Source: Bacillus sp. FJAT-27445 | GTDB lineage: Bacteria > Bacillota > Bacilli > Bacillales > Cytobacillaceae | Assembly: GCF_001510665.1 (NCBI RefSeq) | Contig: NZ_LMTI01000002.1 | Location: forward strand, 68,851-119,467 | Length of the DNA stretch: 50,617 nt | Reading direction: 5' to 3' | In this document: piece by piece, positions 1 through 9,050 of the stretch | Layout of the letters: each line of letters starts with the position of its first letter | Numbering within the stretch: the first letter of the stretch is position 1 | The notes under the pieces: generated by a model | Databases searched by the model: none | Told to the model about the DNA's origin: nothing | Seen by the model: the letters and a program-made list of their open reading frames with translations, nothing else | Translations under genes and position numbers: made by a program

Positions 1-20
1 CGGTGGCTAATTAATAAATC

Positions 21-59
21 AAAAAGAGCACCTGGCTGACTTAGCCAGGTGCTCTTTTT
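21..59. terminator. Bidirectional terminator after ypoC
   Basis: A 17-bp perfect inverted repeat (arms 21-37 and 43-59, 5-base loop) starts with an A run and ends with a T run. It can therefore stop transcription leaving ypoC on minus and anything arriving from the left on plus. Confidence 0.85.
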
Positions 60-64
60 GCGTA

Positions 65-568
65 TCATTTCTTCTTATTTTTAATAATATTTACAAGAAA
101 ATGCTTGTGCTGTTCATCCATGAGTTGACCTAATTGAATAAACGAATGAAATAGTGCCGGCCGGTCTAATAAAAACTTGACTCTATCCCCGCAATTAACT
201 GGTTTTAAGAAGAGATTAGAAAATTCCGGCATTGAAGCCAAAGAAACAGGTTGCTCATTGCTCCAGAATAGTGCATGTAAAAATAGCCCTATTCCCCTTT
301 TCATCTCCGACAATATGGATTCCCTTTTACGATTCCTAAAAGCACGGGCTATTTCCTCTTGCTGTACCTCCCATGCTTGATAAAGGAAAGAGACGGCCTG
401 GCCAGGTTCATTCCATGGCCACTCTCCCTCAACCCCGAAATAATAGTTTTTTTCATGTAAAAACAAGACAATATTCTCTGTAATAAACGGAGGATTTATG
501 ACCAATTCACAAAAAAATGGGTGATCCAATTCAACAGGGATATGGCGCCCAGTATCTTGATTATTCAT
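65..568 (-). CDS. ypoC: YpoC family protein (function unknown)
   Basis: A 167-residue soluble protein of unknown function. It is identified mainly by position (immediately after nth, as in B. subtilis ypoC) and by size. It has no signal peptide or membrane segment; the middle is mostly helical, with a Trp/Pro-rich stretch near residues 45-60, and the C-terminus is basic and ends in KNKKK. The start chosen is the ATG at 568, two bases after the nth stop, because the upstream extension of the frame lies wholly inside nth. An AAGGGG-like ribosome site lies in the nth tail. Likely co-transcribed and translationally coupled with nth. Confidence 0.75.
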   Translation of the reverse strand: MNNQDTGRHIPVELDHPFFCELVINPPFITENIVLFLHEKNYYFGVEGEWPWNEPGQAVSFLYQAWEVQQEEIARAFRNRKRESILSEMKRGIGLFLHALFWSNEQPVSLASMPEFSNLFLKPVNCGDRVKFLLDRPALFHSFIQLGQLMDEQHKHFLVNIIKNKKK

Positions 569-570
569 AT

Positions 571-1221
571 TTATAGCTTCCCCTTCATCCTCTTTTTTCC
601 CTCTCTGCATACTGAAAGGAGAGGGCAAGTTGGGCATTGGGGATTTTGTGCCTTGCAATGATACCTGCCAAAGAAAATCATTCGGTGGTGTGTAAGGGAC
701 CATTCGTCCATTGGCACTTTCTTCATCAATGTTTTTTCAACTTCAAGGACTGAATCCTTCCATCTGCAAATTCCAAGCCGTTTGCTTACCCGTTCAACAT
801 GTGTGTCAACGGCTATCGCTGGTACGCCGTAGGCAACGGAAACAACAACATTGGCTGTTTTCCGGCCCACTCCAGGCAGCTTTGTCAATTCATCCCTATC
901 ACGTGGTACTTCCCCTCCATATGATTCGATAAGCATGGAGCATAGTTTTTGAATATTTTTTGCTTTATTCCTGAATAAGCCTATCGACCGGATGTCATTT
1001 TGCAATTCTTCGAGCGGGACATCCAAATAATCCTGTGGAGTTTTGTATTTAGCAAATAAATTGCTGGTCACTTTATTTACTAATACATCCGTACATTGTG
1101 CGGAAAGGGCTACAGCTATGACTAATTCAAATGGATTCGAATGGGTTAGTTCACAATGGGCATCGGGAAACATCTCGCCCATCTCATCAAGGCAAAAACG
1201 AATTTGTTCTTTGTTCAACAC
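571..1221 (-). CDS. nth: Endonuclease III (DNA glycosylase/AP lyase)
   Basis: Base-excision repair enzyme that removes oxidised pyrimidines and nicks the abasic site. The 216 residues match the family length. The helix-hairpin-helix motif LPGVGRKTA carries the catalytic lysine, and VDTH shortly after carries the catalytic aspartate. Four C-terminal cysteines with C-x6-C-x2-C-x5-C spacing form the [4Fe-4S] cluster site. The start is a GTG at 1221 preceded by GCAGGTGA; the following TTG codon is an alternative. A terminator-like hairpin separates it from dnaD upstream, so nth-ypoC may have its own weak promoter. Confidence 0.95.
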   Translation of the reverse strand: MLNKEQIRFCLDEMGEMFPDAHCELTHSNPFELVIAVALSAQCTDVLVNKVTSNLFAKYKTPQDYLDVPLEELQNDIRSIGLFRNKAKNIQKLCSMLIESYGGEVPRDRDELTKLPGVGRKTANVVVSVAYGVPAIAVDTHVERVSKRLGICRWKDSVLEVEKTLMKKVPMDEWSLTHHRMIFFGRYHCKAQNPQCPTCPLLSVCREGKKRMKGKL

Positions 1222-1286
1222 AATTATTCACCTGCTCTTATCGTCTAGATTGATACGTTTTCTGCCAATTCACCATCTGGGCAAAG

Positions 1287-1317
1287 CAAAAACGAGAGAA
1301 GGTCTCTCTCGCTTTTA
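1287..1317 (-). terminator. Terminator after dnaD
   Basis: Stem CGAGAGA/TCTCTCG with a 5-base loop, followed on minus by TTTTTG, directly downstream of the dnaD stop. Confidence 0.6.
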
Positions 1318-1326
1318 AAACCAGTA

Positions 1327-2031
1327 TTATTGATCAAGCCAATTGTAAAACGGAACAGCTGCGACTGGCTGGTTTTGGCGGTCCAACGGACTAATCCTGG
1401 GCTGTTGGCGCTGCCGGAATTTCTGGCTTTGCGTTCGTGCCTGCTCAATGGTTTTAATACCGTTCTTTTTCCATTCAAAAAGTATCCGGTCAATATATCT
1501 AAAGTTAAGCTTTCCTGACATGACGGCTTCCCTAAGCGCAGTCTTGATAATTTGTGGTGCGTGCTTATCATCGTCCACCCACATTGCCAGAGTTTCACAT
1601 TCAAACGGTGACAGCGGCCTGCCGAATTCCTTTTCAAAAACTGTGTACAGGTCCGCCTCCTCTGACTGCCTTCCGAGCTCTTTCTCGTTCTTTTGATTCA
1701 AGCTGAATTGGTCGATTAGCTTTTCCCATAGCGGGTCAAGAGAATATTTTTCAAAACGGATGCCATCCGGAGAATATTGATCAATTATTTCTATGTATCC
1801 TCTCTGTATCAATTTCCTTAATAAATCCGTGCACTCATTAATGGAAATTGTCATCCTGGAAGAAAGCTCTTCAGGTGTAGGAAAATTAATCCCTTTCTGG
1901 GCGTAGGCAAGTATGTTTAAAATAATGGCCAAATCATATTCTGTTAGTTTTAAGTTCCTGTATTCTGAGAATAGCAAGGAAGGTATAGTTACATTCCCCT
2001 CATTCATCCATGCAAGGATACCCGTCTTCAT
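1327..2031 (-). CDS. dnaD: DNA replication initiation protein DnaD
   Basis: Primosomal protein that acts with DnaB and DnaI in loading the replicative helicase at oriC and at restart sites. The 234 residues match the B. subtilis protein (232). The N-terminal third is a winged-helix oligomerisation domain (residues about 15-100). The C-terminal DnaD/DnaB2 domain (about 125-200) holds the typical FGRPLSPFE...W segment, and the C-terminal tail is basic and Gln/Arg-rich. The ATG at 2031 follows a strong GGGAGGTG site. It is flanked by terminators on both sides, so it looks monocistronic here. Confidence 0.93.
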   Translation of the reverse strand: MKTGILAWMNEGNVTIPSLLFSEYRNLKLTEYDLAIILNILAYAQKGINFPTPEELSSRMTISINECTDLLRKLIQRGYIEIIDQYSPDGIRFEKYSLDPLWEKLIDQFSLNQKNEKELGRQSEEADLYTVFEKEFGRPLSPFECETLAMWVDDDKHAPQIIKTALREAVMSGKLNFRYIDRILFEWKKNGIKTIEQARTQSQKFRQRQQPRISPLDRQNQPVAAVPFYNWLDQ

Positions 2032-2050
2032 AATTCGACACCTCCCTTAC

Positions 2051-2080
2051 AGTATATCATGAACAGGACTGTTCAAGTAA
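2051..2080 (-). promoter_or_regulatory. Probable dnaD promoter with internal palindrome
   Basis: On minus, TTACTT and TATACT are 18 bp apart, about 20 bases before the dnaD start. A GAACAG-TC-CTGTTC inverted repeat (2061-2074) lies in the spacer. The -35 match is weak; a TTGAAC at shorter spacing is an alternative. Confidence 0.45.
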
Positions 2081-2182
2081 GGTATTCATTCAGACTACTT
2101 TTTGGGAATGGGGCGTTGAAACAAAAATCCAAATAAAGATTTATAGGAATAATGCCTATTTACTTGGTGGAATATATCTAGA

Positions 2183-2219
2183 AAAAACCCGCCAAATCGG
2201 CTTATTTGGCGGGTTTTTA
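2183..2219 (-). terminator. Terminator after asnS
   Basis: Stem AACCCGCCAAAT/ATTTGGCGGGTT with a short loop, followed on minus by a T run. Confidence 0.9.
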
Positions 2220-2226
2220 TGCTGTG

Positions 2227-3522
2227 TTATGGATACAGTCTGTTCAAGAGGCGCGGGAATGGAATTGTTTCCCGTACGTGTTCAACCCCACTAATCCAGG
2301 CGACCGTTCTTTCAAGCCCAAGGCCAAATCCTGAATGAGGAACGGAGCCATATTTCCTAAGTTCCAAATACCAGTTATAAGCCGGTTCAGGAAGCTTATG
2401 CTCTTCCAGGCGCTGTTTTAACAGGTCATAATCATGGATACGTTCAGAACCGCCAATGATCTCCCCATAACCTTCCGGAGCAATCATATCCGCGCACAAA
2501 ACTACATCATCACGTTCTGGGTGCGGCTGCATGTAAAACGGCTTTAATCCTGTTGGATAATGGATGATGAAAATCGGCTTGTCATAGCTTTCCGCAATAG
2601 CGGTTTCATGGGGCGCCCCGAAGTCATCACCCCATTGGACGTCCTCGAACCCTTTCTCGTGAAGCAGTTTGAGTGCGTCATCGTACGTAATGCGAGGGAA
2701 AGGAGCTTTAATTTGTTCAAGCTTTGCCGTATCCCTGCCCAGAGTTTTAAGCTCAAGCTGGCAATTTTTCAAAACAGATTGAACGATATAGGACACGTAC
2801 TCTTCCTGGACGACTAGGCTTTCTTCATGCCCCGTAAATGCCATTTCCGGCTCCATCATCCAGAACTCAATCAAATGGCGCCTAGTTTTGGATTTTTCCG
2901 CGCGGAAGGTCGGCCCGAATGAAAAGACCTTGCCAAGCGCCATAGCTGCCGCTTCCAAGTGAAGCTGGCCGCTTTGGGAAAGAAAAGCATCTTCTTCAAA
3001 ATACTTTGTATGGAATAGCTCTGTTGTTCCTTCCGGAGCACTGCCAGTCAAAATTGGCGGATCCACCTTAACAAACCCGTTGTTATTAAAGAATTCATAC
3101 GTTGAGCGGATGATTTCATTCCTGATTTTCATGACCGCATGCTGGCGTTTCGAACGTAGCCAAAGATGCCGGTTGTCCATCAGGAATTCAGTTCCGTGCT
3201 CTTTCGGGGTAATCGGGTAATCTGTGGCAAGCTGAATGACCTCAATCCCCTTGACGTTCATTTCGAAGCCAAATGGTGAGCGCTCATCCTTTTGGATTAC
3301 GCCTGTTACGTAGAGAGAAGATTCCTGTGTTATCGTTTTGGCAGCCTGGAATATCTCTTCAGCCACCTCGTTCTTGACTACAACTCCCTGGATGAATCCG
3401 GTGCCATCCCTTAACTGAAGGAAAGCAATTTTACCGCTGGAACGTTTGTTGGCAAGCCAAGCCCCAATCCTTACTTCTTCTCCAACATATTTGTGTACCT
3501 CTGCAATCGTCGATTTAATCAC
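2227..3522 (-). CDS. asnS: Asparaginyl-tRNA synthetase
   Basis: Charges tRNA-Asn with asparagine in the cytoplasm. The 431 residues match the bacterial family (B. subtilis 430). An OB-fold anticodon-binding domain covers residues about 1-100. The class II catalytic core follows, with motif 2 ([11 protein letters not shown] near 205) and motif 3 ([12 protein letters not shown] near 405). The start is a GTG at 3522 with GGAGGG upstream. A near-consensus promoter sits about 50 bases upstream, leaving a leader of roughly 40 bases: there is no room for a T-box, unlike many synthetase genes in this group. Confidence 0.97.
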   Translation of the reverse strand: MIKSTIAEVHKYVGEEVRIGAWLANKRSSGKIAFLQLRDGTGFIQGVVVKNEVAEEIFQAAKTITQESSLYVTGVIQKDERSPFGFEMNVKGIEVIQLATDYPITPKEHGTEFLMDNRHLWLRSKRQHAVMKIRNEIIRSTYEFFNNNGFVKVDPPILTGSAPEGTTELFHTKYFEEDAFLSQSGQLHLEAAAMALGKVFSFGPTFRAEKSKTRRHLIEFWMMEPEMAFTGHEESLVVQEEYVSYIVQSVLKNCQLELKTLGRDTAKLEQIKAPFPRITYDDALKLLHEKGFEDVQWGDDFGAPHETAIAESYDKPIFIIHYPTGLKPFYMQPHPERDDVVLCADMIAPEGYGEIIGGSERIHDYDLLKQRLEEHKLPEPAYNWYLELRKYGSVPHSGFGLGLERTVAWISGVEHVRETIPFPRLLNRLYP

Positions 3523-3569
3523 TGTTTTTTCCCTCCAAAACTAGCAAGACAATTTCTATGTATCACCCT

Positions 3570-3598
3570 ATTATACAATTGTAAAATTCCGCTAGCAA
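3570..3598 (-). promoter_or_regulatory. asnS promoter (SigA type)
   Basis: On minus, TTGCTA and TATAAT are separated by exactly 17 bp. The -35 hexamer overlaps the end of an inverted repeat (3595-3625) that follows aspB. Confidence 0.8.
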
Positions 3599-3632
3599 GG
3601 AAACTGGAAAACAGTTCCCTTGCCGTGTAGAA

Positions 3633-4826
3633 TTATTTTTTTGTTCTTTCTTCAACAAACCTGTGGATTCGGCCAACCGCTTCTTCAAGATTTTCGAGTG
3701 AAGTTGCATACGATAGCCGGATATTCTCCATTGCGCCGAAGCCAGACCCTGGTACTACGGCCACTTTTGCTTCTTCCAGAAGCGCTTCGGAGAATTCATC
3801 TGCATCCTTAAAGCCGCATGCCTCGACAGCTTTTTGGACATTCGGAAATAGATAAAACGCGCCTTGTGGTCTTATACAGCTAAAGCCAGGAATGGAAACG
3901 AGCTTTGGAAAAATCGCCTCAAGCCTGCTCTCAAAAGCTCTCTTCATTTCCTCTACAGGCTCCTGTGTCCCCCTATATGCTTCGATTGTGGCATATTGTG
4001 AGGTTGTAGTCGGGTTGGACGTGCTATGGCTTGCCAAATTTGTCATCGCCTCGATGATTTCCTTCTTTCCTGCGGCATAGCCAATCCTCCACCCTGTCAT
4101 CGAATGGGATTTCGAGACGCCATTCACCACGATGGTTTGCTCTTTTAATTCGGGTGAAATTTGGGCGATGGAAACGTGCTTTACTTCCCCATAAACAAGT
4201 TTTTCATAAATCTCATCAGAGACAATAAGGATATTATGCTTCAAGCAAATTTCACCTAAAGCTTTTAATTCTTCACGTGAATAAACCATTCCGGTCGGAT
4301 TTCCCGGTGAATTTAAAATAACTGCCTTCGTCCGGTTTGTAATGGAGCTTTCGAGCTGTTCAGGAGAAATTTTAAACTGGCTGTCTTCCTTGCATTCAAT
4401 GATGACTGGCTGACCATCGGCAAGCTTTACTTGCTCGGTATAGCTTACCCAGTACGGGGCGGGTATGATAACCTCATCCCCCTTATCCAGCAATACTTGA
4501 AATAGGGTATACAGAATATGCTTGGCGCCATTCCCAACGATAATTTCATTCAGAGCGTAATTTATTCCCTGATCCTTTGCGAATTTTTCCGCAATTGCTT
4601 TCTTCAAGTCCGGCAGGCCAGCAGAAGGGGTATATTTTGTGTGTCCTTCATCCATTGATTTCTTGGCTGCTTCGAGAATATGTTCTGGAGTGTTGTAGTC
4701 GGGTTCACCTGCTCCAAGTCCAATTATGTCATGCCCCTGGCTTTGCAGTTCCTTTGCTTTCGCTGTGATGGCAAGCGTTGGGGATGGGGACAATGCGAGC
4801 ACCCTCTGGGCCAATTTTGTTTTCAT
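3633..4826 (-). CDS. aspB: Aspartate aminotransferase (class I, subgroup Ib type)
   Basis: PLP enzyme interconverting aspartate/2-oxoglutarate and oxaloacetate/glutamate. The 397 residues are close to B. subtilis AspB (393). The PLP lysine lies in SKSHSMTGWR near residue 239, NSPGNPTG near 175 is the family hallmark, and the conserved C-terminal arginine lies in RLSYA. The ATG at 4826 is 23 bases after ypmB, so ypmA-ypmB-aspB reads as one operon. asnS has its own promoter but may also receive read-through. Confidence 0.93.
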   Translation of the reverse strand: MKTKLAQRVLALSPSPTLAITAKAKELQSQGHDIIGLGAGEPDYNTPEHILEAAKKSMDEGHTKYTPSAGLPDLKKAIAEKFAKDQGINYALNEIIVGNGAKHILYTLFQVLLDKGDEVIIPAPYWVSYTEQVKLADGQPVIIECKEDSQFKISPEQLESSITNRTKAVILNSPGNPTGMVYSREELKALGEICLKHNILIVSDEIYEKLVYGEVKHVSIAQISPELKEQTIVVNGVSKSHSMTGWRIGYAAGKKEIIEAMTNLASHSTSNPTTTSQYATIEAYRGTQEPVEEMKRAFESRLEAIFPKLVSIPGFSCIRPQGAFYLFPNVQKAVEACGFKDADEFSEALLEEAKVAVVPGSGFGAMENIRLSYATSLENLEEAVGRIHRFVEERTKK

Positions 4827-4849
4827 GCTGTAACCTCCAAAGTACTTGA

Positions 4850-5323
4850 TTAAAGATTCTCTATTAATTTGTACATTTCGCCTGAATCAAAATACACGTA
4901 ATAGTAATTTAATAAACCGTTTCCAGTAGTATAATAAACCTCCCAAAATGGAACCTCTTTTTCCATACCCGGCCTTACAGATATGATTTCTTTCGGATGC
5001 TTTTCATTTTTGACCTTGCGGATTGCGTCATTTTTTGAAACACCCTTTTCGAGATTCCGAATGACAGCCTTCTTGCCCTTTTCCGGTATCCAAGCAATGA
5101 CCTTCTCGCCATTATCGTTTACGCCTTCAACCACATAAACCGTTTCGTTGCCATTATATAAATAAAAATTGGTTGGATTCTTCAAATCTGTTTCTTCCCT
5201 TGCCAGACGGAAAGCTTTTTGTTCCGCGTCCCTGATAGGACTTGTTGCATTGGAGTAGATCCATCCGGCTATCCCTGTGAATAAGGCAAGGAACAGGATA
5301 CTGAACAAAACAATTTTTTTCAC
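4850..5323 (-). CDS. ypmB: YpmB-like membrane-anchored PepSY-type protein
   Basis: A 157-residue protein with one N-terminal hydrophobic segment (residues 4-23) acting as signal anchor, then a mainly beta/alpha extracytoplasmic part with two PepSY-like segments (about 35-90 and 90-155; TxPGMEKEVPFWEVYY-type core). The function is unknown; related folds occur in protease propeptides and in YpeB. It matches B. subtilis YpmB in position and length (161). It starts 12 bases after ypmA and is likely co-transcribed with ypmA and aspB. Confidence 0.85.
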   Translation of the reverse strand: MKKIVLFSILFLALFTGIAGWIYSNATSPIRDAEQKAFRLAREETDLKNPTNFYLYNGNETVYVVEGVNDNGEKVIAWIPEKGKKAVIRNLEKGVSKNDAIRKVKNEKHPKEIISVRPGMEKEVPFWEVYYTTGNGLLNYYYVYFDSGEMYKLIENL

Positions 5324-5335
5324 TTCCTCGCCCCT

Positions 5336-5506
5336 TTACGTTCGATAAATCGTAAAAATAGCTTTGGAATCATCGCTGCGGTCAAGCGAAAGGCCGAACA
5401 TTAAATCCCTGTCCTTCAGGCACCTGTTCAACGCATCCACAACCTTGTAAAGGTCTGGGCTATGTTCGATTTTTACTGTTGAGAGAATCTCAATTTTACT
5501 TTCCAT
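5336..5506 (-). CDS. ypmA: YpmA, conserved small protein
   Basis: A 56-residue cytoplasmic protein of unknown function. It begins MESKIEILSTVK and ends FTIYRT, matching the small Bacillus YpmA family in length and sequence. The ATG at 5506 is chosen because GGAGGATG sits just upstream; a longer frame upstream would contain this site. First gene of the ypmA-ypmB-aspB unit. Confidence 0.88.
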   Translation of the reverse strand: MESKIEILSTVKIEHSPDLYKVVDALNRCLKDRDLMFGLSLDRSDDSKAIFTIYRT

Positions 5507-5564
5507 GATACATCCTCCATCGTCTCCCCCGTGAATGTCCAATCCGGGAAGATTGTATTTACTA

Positions 5565-5593
5565 ATTATATCAGTTAACGATTTGTTTGTTAA
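5565..5593 (-). promoter_or_regulatory. ypmA-ypmB-aspB promoter (SigA type)
   Basis: On minus, TTAACA and TATAAT are 17 bp apart, about 60 bases before ypmA. Confidence 0.75.
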
Positions 5594-5636
5594 AAACCAA
5601 ATTACCCCTTGATATGATTTCTACATTTAGCTAGGG

Positions 5637-8423
5637 CTATAGCCAACTCTCAATTTCCGTAACCACTTCATCAATGTCCGCCCTCTTGACGGCAACAGGC
5701 GGAATGGATTGCAGGAATTCCCTTCCGTACGAAGATTCCCCTAGCCGTTTATCAAAAACAACGATTACGCCTTTATCATTGCCCGTCCTGATTAACCGTC
5801 CAAAACCTTGCTTAAATCTGAGGACGGCTTCAGGAAGCGAATACTCCGAAAATGGCTTTCCTCCCCTTTTTTCAATCAATTCACACTTTGCTTTGGTAAG
5901 CGGCTCATCTGGAGGACTGAAAGGAAGCCGGACGACAATGAGACAGGACAGCCCTTCACCAGGGATATCAATTCCCTCCCAAAAACTGTTTGTCCCAAAA
6001 AGGACAGCCTTGTCATACTTCTGGAAGCTTCTTGTAAGCCTCGACCTGCTTCCGCCCGTAATACCTTGCGCAATCAAAGCATACTCTGAGAGAAGCCCGC
6101 TTTCCTTTACCAATTCATATGTCTTCCTGAGCATATCGTGCGAAGTAAATAAGACTAGGAGCCGTCCTTGTGCGGCATCGCAGATGGAGATAATCCTTCC
6201 GGCAATTTCCGTAATATATTCATTCTGCGGCACAGAGTTGATTTCAGGCAAATCGGTTGATATGAATAATTTCACGTTTTCCCTATAGTCAAATGGTGAG
6301 GGGATAGCAAGTAAATTAGCATAATCAGCATCGAGGCCCAGCCCTTCAAGAGTAAATCGGAAAGAATGATTAACAGTCAATGTTGCAGAAGTCAGAATTA
6401 CTGATTTTTTTTCCAGGAAAAATCTTGTGGAAATTTCATTTGAAACCGAAACGGGCATTGATATGAGCCCCGTTGAATTTTGCGGAGCCCGAAGGTCGGC
6501 CTCTACCCATTTCACAAAGCCTTCTCCGCTGTTAAAAAAGCTTCCTATACCTCTTCTAAGTGTTTCAAGTTCCTCGATAAAAGCAATTAGGCTTCCGATA
6601 AAACCTAAAGACTCTTTAGTTTTTATTTCTTCCATCAGCCGCATAATTGAGGTTGTGGAAGAATGCAAATCCTTTAAACAAAACGAAAAACGGATGGCGG
6701 CATTTTTCAGCGCCTCCCATTCCCTTTTATTGTAATTTTCGCTAATTCTGGAGGTAATCCTTTTGGCTGTGCCTCGTTTTCCATCCCTAGAAGCATAGGC
6801 CACTGCCAGCTTAAAAAATTCGTCCATTTCATATATAGCCTCTGCAACCAGGCTGTTCAGTTTGGGCTGAGAAGGAACTTTCCCGCGGAGTGGATGCGAT
6901 CCAATCACCTTCTCAGTTTTATAAAAAAGCTGGCGCTGTTCATAAAGGCCGAAATGCCCAAGAACGAGCCTTGCACCCAGATAATCAATCCTCACTCCTA
7001 AGTGCTTGGCTGCCGCCTTTTCGAAATGGTGCCCTTCATCAATGACAGCATAATCATACTCCGGTAATACTTTTCCACCGGCCTCAATGTCGGAAAGAAT
7101 TAGCGCATGGTTCGTGATGATCAGGTCTGCCTGGGCTGCATTCTCTTTAGCTCTTCTGTAAAAATCAAATTCGTCCCAAGGACTGCTTCCAAAAGGATCG
7201 TCCTTCTCGTTCCGAATCGTATTCCAATAGAGAAGTCCCCCGCTTGATAGGTTCAATTCGTCCCTATCTCCATATTCCGTCCTCGTGAGCCAGACAAGAA
7301 TCTGCATCTTCGCAAGGGTGGTGTCATAGTTGTCATTCTCATCTTCCAAACTTTTTGCAAACTTACGAATGGATATGTAATTGTTCCTCCCCTTTAGAAG
7401 GGCGGATTTCAATGAAAAAGGAATAATTTGCTCCAATTGGGGTATTTCCTTCGCCATAAGCTGTTCCTGAAGCTGAATCGTGTGTGTACTGATAATCACT
7501 TTTTTCCTATATCGTTTTGAGAAAAAAGCGGCAGGTAGTAAATAGCCAAGCGATTTCCCGATACCAGTCCCCGCTTCTATCAGCGCATGTGTACCGTTTT
7601 GGAAGGAATGGTACACCTCATCCATCATTTCATTTTGCCCAGACCTGCTTTCGAGCCTTGCTTCACATTTTGTAAACAATAGCTCCTTTTCGTCCATGCT
7701 GTATGGAAAGGTTATGGATTCAGAGATATCAGATTGGGCATTGTTGCAATAGTCTTGCTTTTTCAAGGCAATGCCGTTCACAAGAGCCAATGATTCAGGC
7801 ATCTCCGCATCGGCGGTTTTTTGAAGGGCAATCTTGTTCAGCACCAGGTTCAGGTCACTTTTCAGACCCTCCGCCAACTGGGACAACTGAAAAAGAATCC
7901 TTTCTGGAAACTCCGCTATTTTTCTAAGGAATAAAAGGAATAATTCCGCAGTTACCAATGCGTCACTGTCCGCCTGGTGCGGGCGATCGTGGGTAAGCCC
8001 TTCCCTTTCAGCGAGGTCAGACAGCTTATAGCTATCAGCACCCGGCTCCATGAATCTCGCTAGTTCAACTGTGTCGATGACCGGACCTGAAAAAGCCTTT
8101 TCACCTGCCATGAGCAGTTCTTCCTGCAGAAAGCCCAGGTCGAAAAGGACATTATGGGCAACGAAGTAAGCATCGTCGAGGAGCGAGGATACCTTTCCCG
8201 AAATAGCCGAGAACAATGGGGCATCCTGGACATCGGAATCGCGAATTCCGGTCAATTCTTCTATAAAAGCGGGAATTGGCTGCAGAGGATTAACAAAGGA
8301 AGTAAAAACCTCGGTTATTTTGCCGCCCTCGATCACTACTGCGGCAAACTGAATAATCCTATCGCCTTTCTTTGGTGAGTTCCCTGTCGTTTCGAGATCG
8401 ACTACAACAAATTTTTTAGCCAT
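5637..8423 (-). CDS. dinG: DinG-type exonuclease/helicase-like protein
   Basis: A 928-residue fusion (B. subtilis DinG 931). The N-terminal DEDD 3'-5' exonuclease domain has DLETTG near residue 9 and HQADSDA near 155. An XPD/DinG-like superfamily 2 helicase part follows, with Walker A EAGTGIGKS near 285, DEGHH motif II near 470 and QGFGRLIRT motif VI near 865. The four-cysteine Fe-S cluster of E. coli DinG is not apparent, as in other Firmicute versions, which are thought to act as nucleases rather than helicases. The start is ATG 8423 with GGGGTG upstream; the longer frame upstream has no ribosome site. Confidence 0.93.
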   Translation of the reverse strand: MAKKFVVVDLETTGNSPKKGDRIIQFAAVVIEGGKITEVFTSFVNPLQPIPAFIEELTGIRDSDVQDAPLFSAISGKVSSLLDDAYFVAHNVLFDLGFLQEELLMAGEKAFSGPVIDTVELARFMEPGADSYKLSDLAEREGLTHDRPHQADSDALVTAELFLLFLRKIAEFPERILFQLSQLAEGLKSDLNLVLNKIALQKTADAEMPESLALVNGIALKKQDYCNNAQSDISESITFPYSMDEKELLFTKCEARLESRSGQNEMMDEVYHSFQNGTHALIEAGTGIGKSLGYLLPAAFFSKRYRKKVIISTHTIQLQEQLMAKEIPQLEQIIPFSLKSALLKGRNNYISIRKFAKSLEDENDNYDTTLAKMQILVWLTRTEYGDRDELNLSSGGLLYWNTIRNEKDDPFGSSPWDEFDFYRRAKENAAQADLIITNHALILSDIEAGGKVLPEYDYAVIDEGHHFEKAAAKHLGVRIDYLGARLVLGHFGLYEQRQLFYKTEKVIGSHPLRGKVPSQPKLNSLVAEAIYEMDEFFKLAVAYASRDGKRGTAKRITSRISENYNKREWEALKNAAIRFSFCLKDLHSSTTSIMRLMEEIKTKESLGFIGSLIAFIEELETLRRGIGSFFNSGEGFVKWVEADLRAPQNSTGLISMPVSVSNEISTRFFLEKKSVILTSATLTVNHSFRFTLEGLGLDADYANLLAIPSPFDYRENVKLFISTDLPEINSVPQNEYITEIAGRIISICDAAQGRLLVLFTSHDMLRKTYELVKESGLLSEYALIAQGITGGSRSRLTRSFQKYDKAVLFGTNSFWEGIDIPGEGLSCLIVVRLPFSPPDEPLTKAKCELIEKRGGKPFSEYSLPEAVLRFKQGFGRLIRTGNDKGVIVVFDKRLGESSYGREFLQSIPPVAVKRADIDEVVTEIESWL

Positions 8424-8571
8424 ACTAAACACCCCAACTATTCTTTCAAACAAAACGGTAACATAAAAAACGAAAAATAAAAAGCGGGGTGAAAAACAAC
8501 GTCTGCAACGGGAGCAAATAATAGCAGCTTCTTCATGGGGAGTGATGAATTCCTTATCCCTCCGGACTTCT

Positions 8572-8602
8572 AAAAAGAAAACTCCCTGGCAACGGGAGTT
8601 TT
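8572..8602 (-). terminator. Terminator after panBCD
   Basis: Stem AAAACTCCC/GGGAGTTTT with a 7-base loop, then TTTTCTTTTT on minus. Confidence 0.85.
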
Positions 8603-8621
8603 CAAATAGGAATCGAGCTTT

Positions 8622-9005
8622 TTACATAATCGTATTGGCAGGCTCAGCATGGAGAAGCTCGACAATTTGGTTGTATTCGTCCATTATCGCTACCTTTGGC
8701 TTATGCCCTGTCACTTTTTCTTCAGGAACAAGCACGTACGAAATGATTATGACAACATCGCCTTCCTGTACCAACCTAGCAGCCGCTCCGTTCAGGCAGA
8801 CGACTCCGCTTCCCCGTTCACCGGGTATAATATAGGTTTCAAGCCTCGCTCCGTTATTATTGTTGACGATTTGCACCTTTTCATTAGCAACCATCCCGAC
8901 TGCATCAAGTAGATCCTCATCAATCGTGATGCTGCCGACATAATTCAGGTTGGCTTCAGTCACACGCGCGCGGTGAATTTTTCCGTTCATCATGGTGCGG
9001 AACAT
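8622..9005 (-). CDS. panD: Aspartate 1-decarboxylase
   Basis: Makes beta-alanine for pantothenate. It is a pyruvoyl enzyme made as a proenzyme and self-cleaved between Gly24 and Ser25; the YVGSITID site is present at exactly that position. The 127 residues equal the B. subtilis length. Tyr58-region residues and the [16 protein letters not shown] core are conserved. The start is ATG 9005 after GGAGAG; a GTG-less upstream extension was rejected. Last gene of panB-panC-panD. Confidence 0.96.
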   Translation of the reverse strand: MFRTMMNGKIHRARVTEANLNYVGSITIDEDLLDAVGMVANEKVQIVNNNNGARLETYIIPGERGSGVVCLNGAAARLVQEGDVVIIISYVLVPEEKVTGHKPKVAIMDEYNQIVELLHAEPANTIM

Positions 9006-9050
9006 TTTTCTCTCCTCCATATCCCGGCTATAGCAGCATTACACTCAGCG

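Noticed and set aside
1245-1637. A 130-codon frame opposite in phase to dnaD
   Set aside because: It lies within dnaD on the same strand in another frame, has no ribosome site and no recognisable family.
2061-2074. LexA/DinR box before dnaD
   Set aside because: Half-sites GAAC and GTTC are separated by six bases; the Bacillus LexA box has four.
3523-3632. T-box leader before asnS
   Set aside because: The promoter is only about 50 bases from the start codon and no AGGGTGG-type T-box sequence or terminator is present.
5674-6288. A 204-codon plus-strand frame inside dinG
   Set aside because: Antisense shadow of the dinG helicase domain; low-complexity Ser/Pro-rich composition typical of such shadows.
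5637-8423. Fe-S cluster helicase function for DinG
   Set aside because: The four clustered cysteines between Walker A and motif II are not seen, so I treat it as the Firmicute exonuclease-type DinG.
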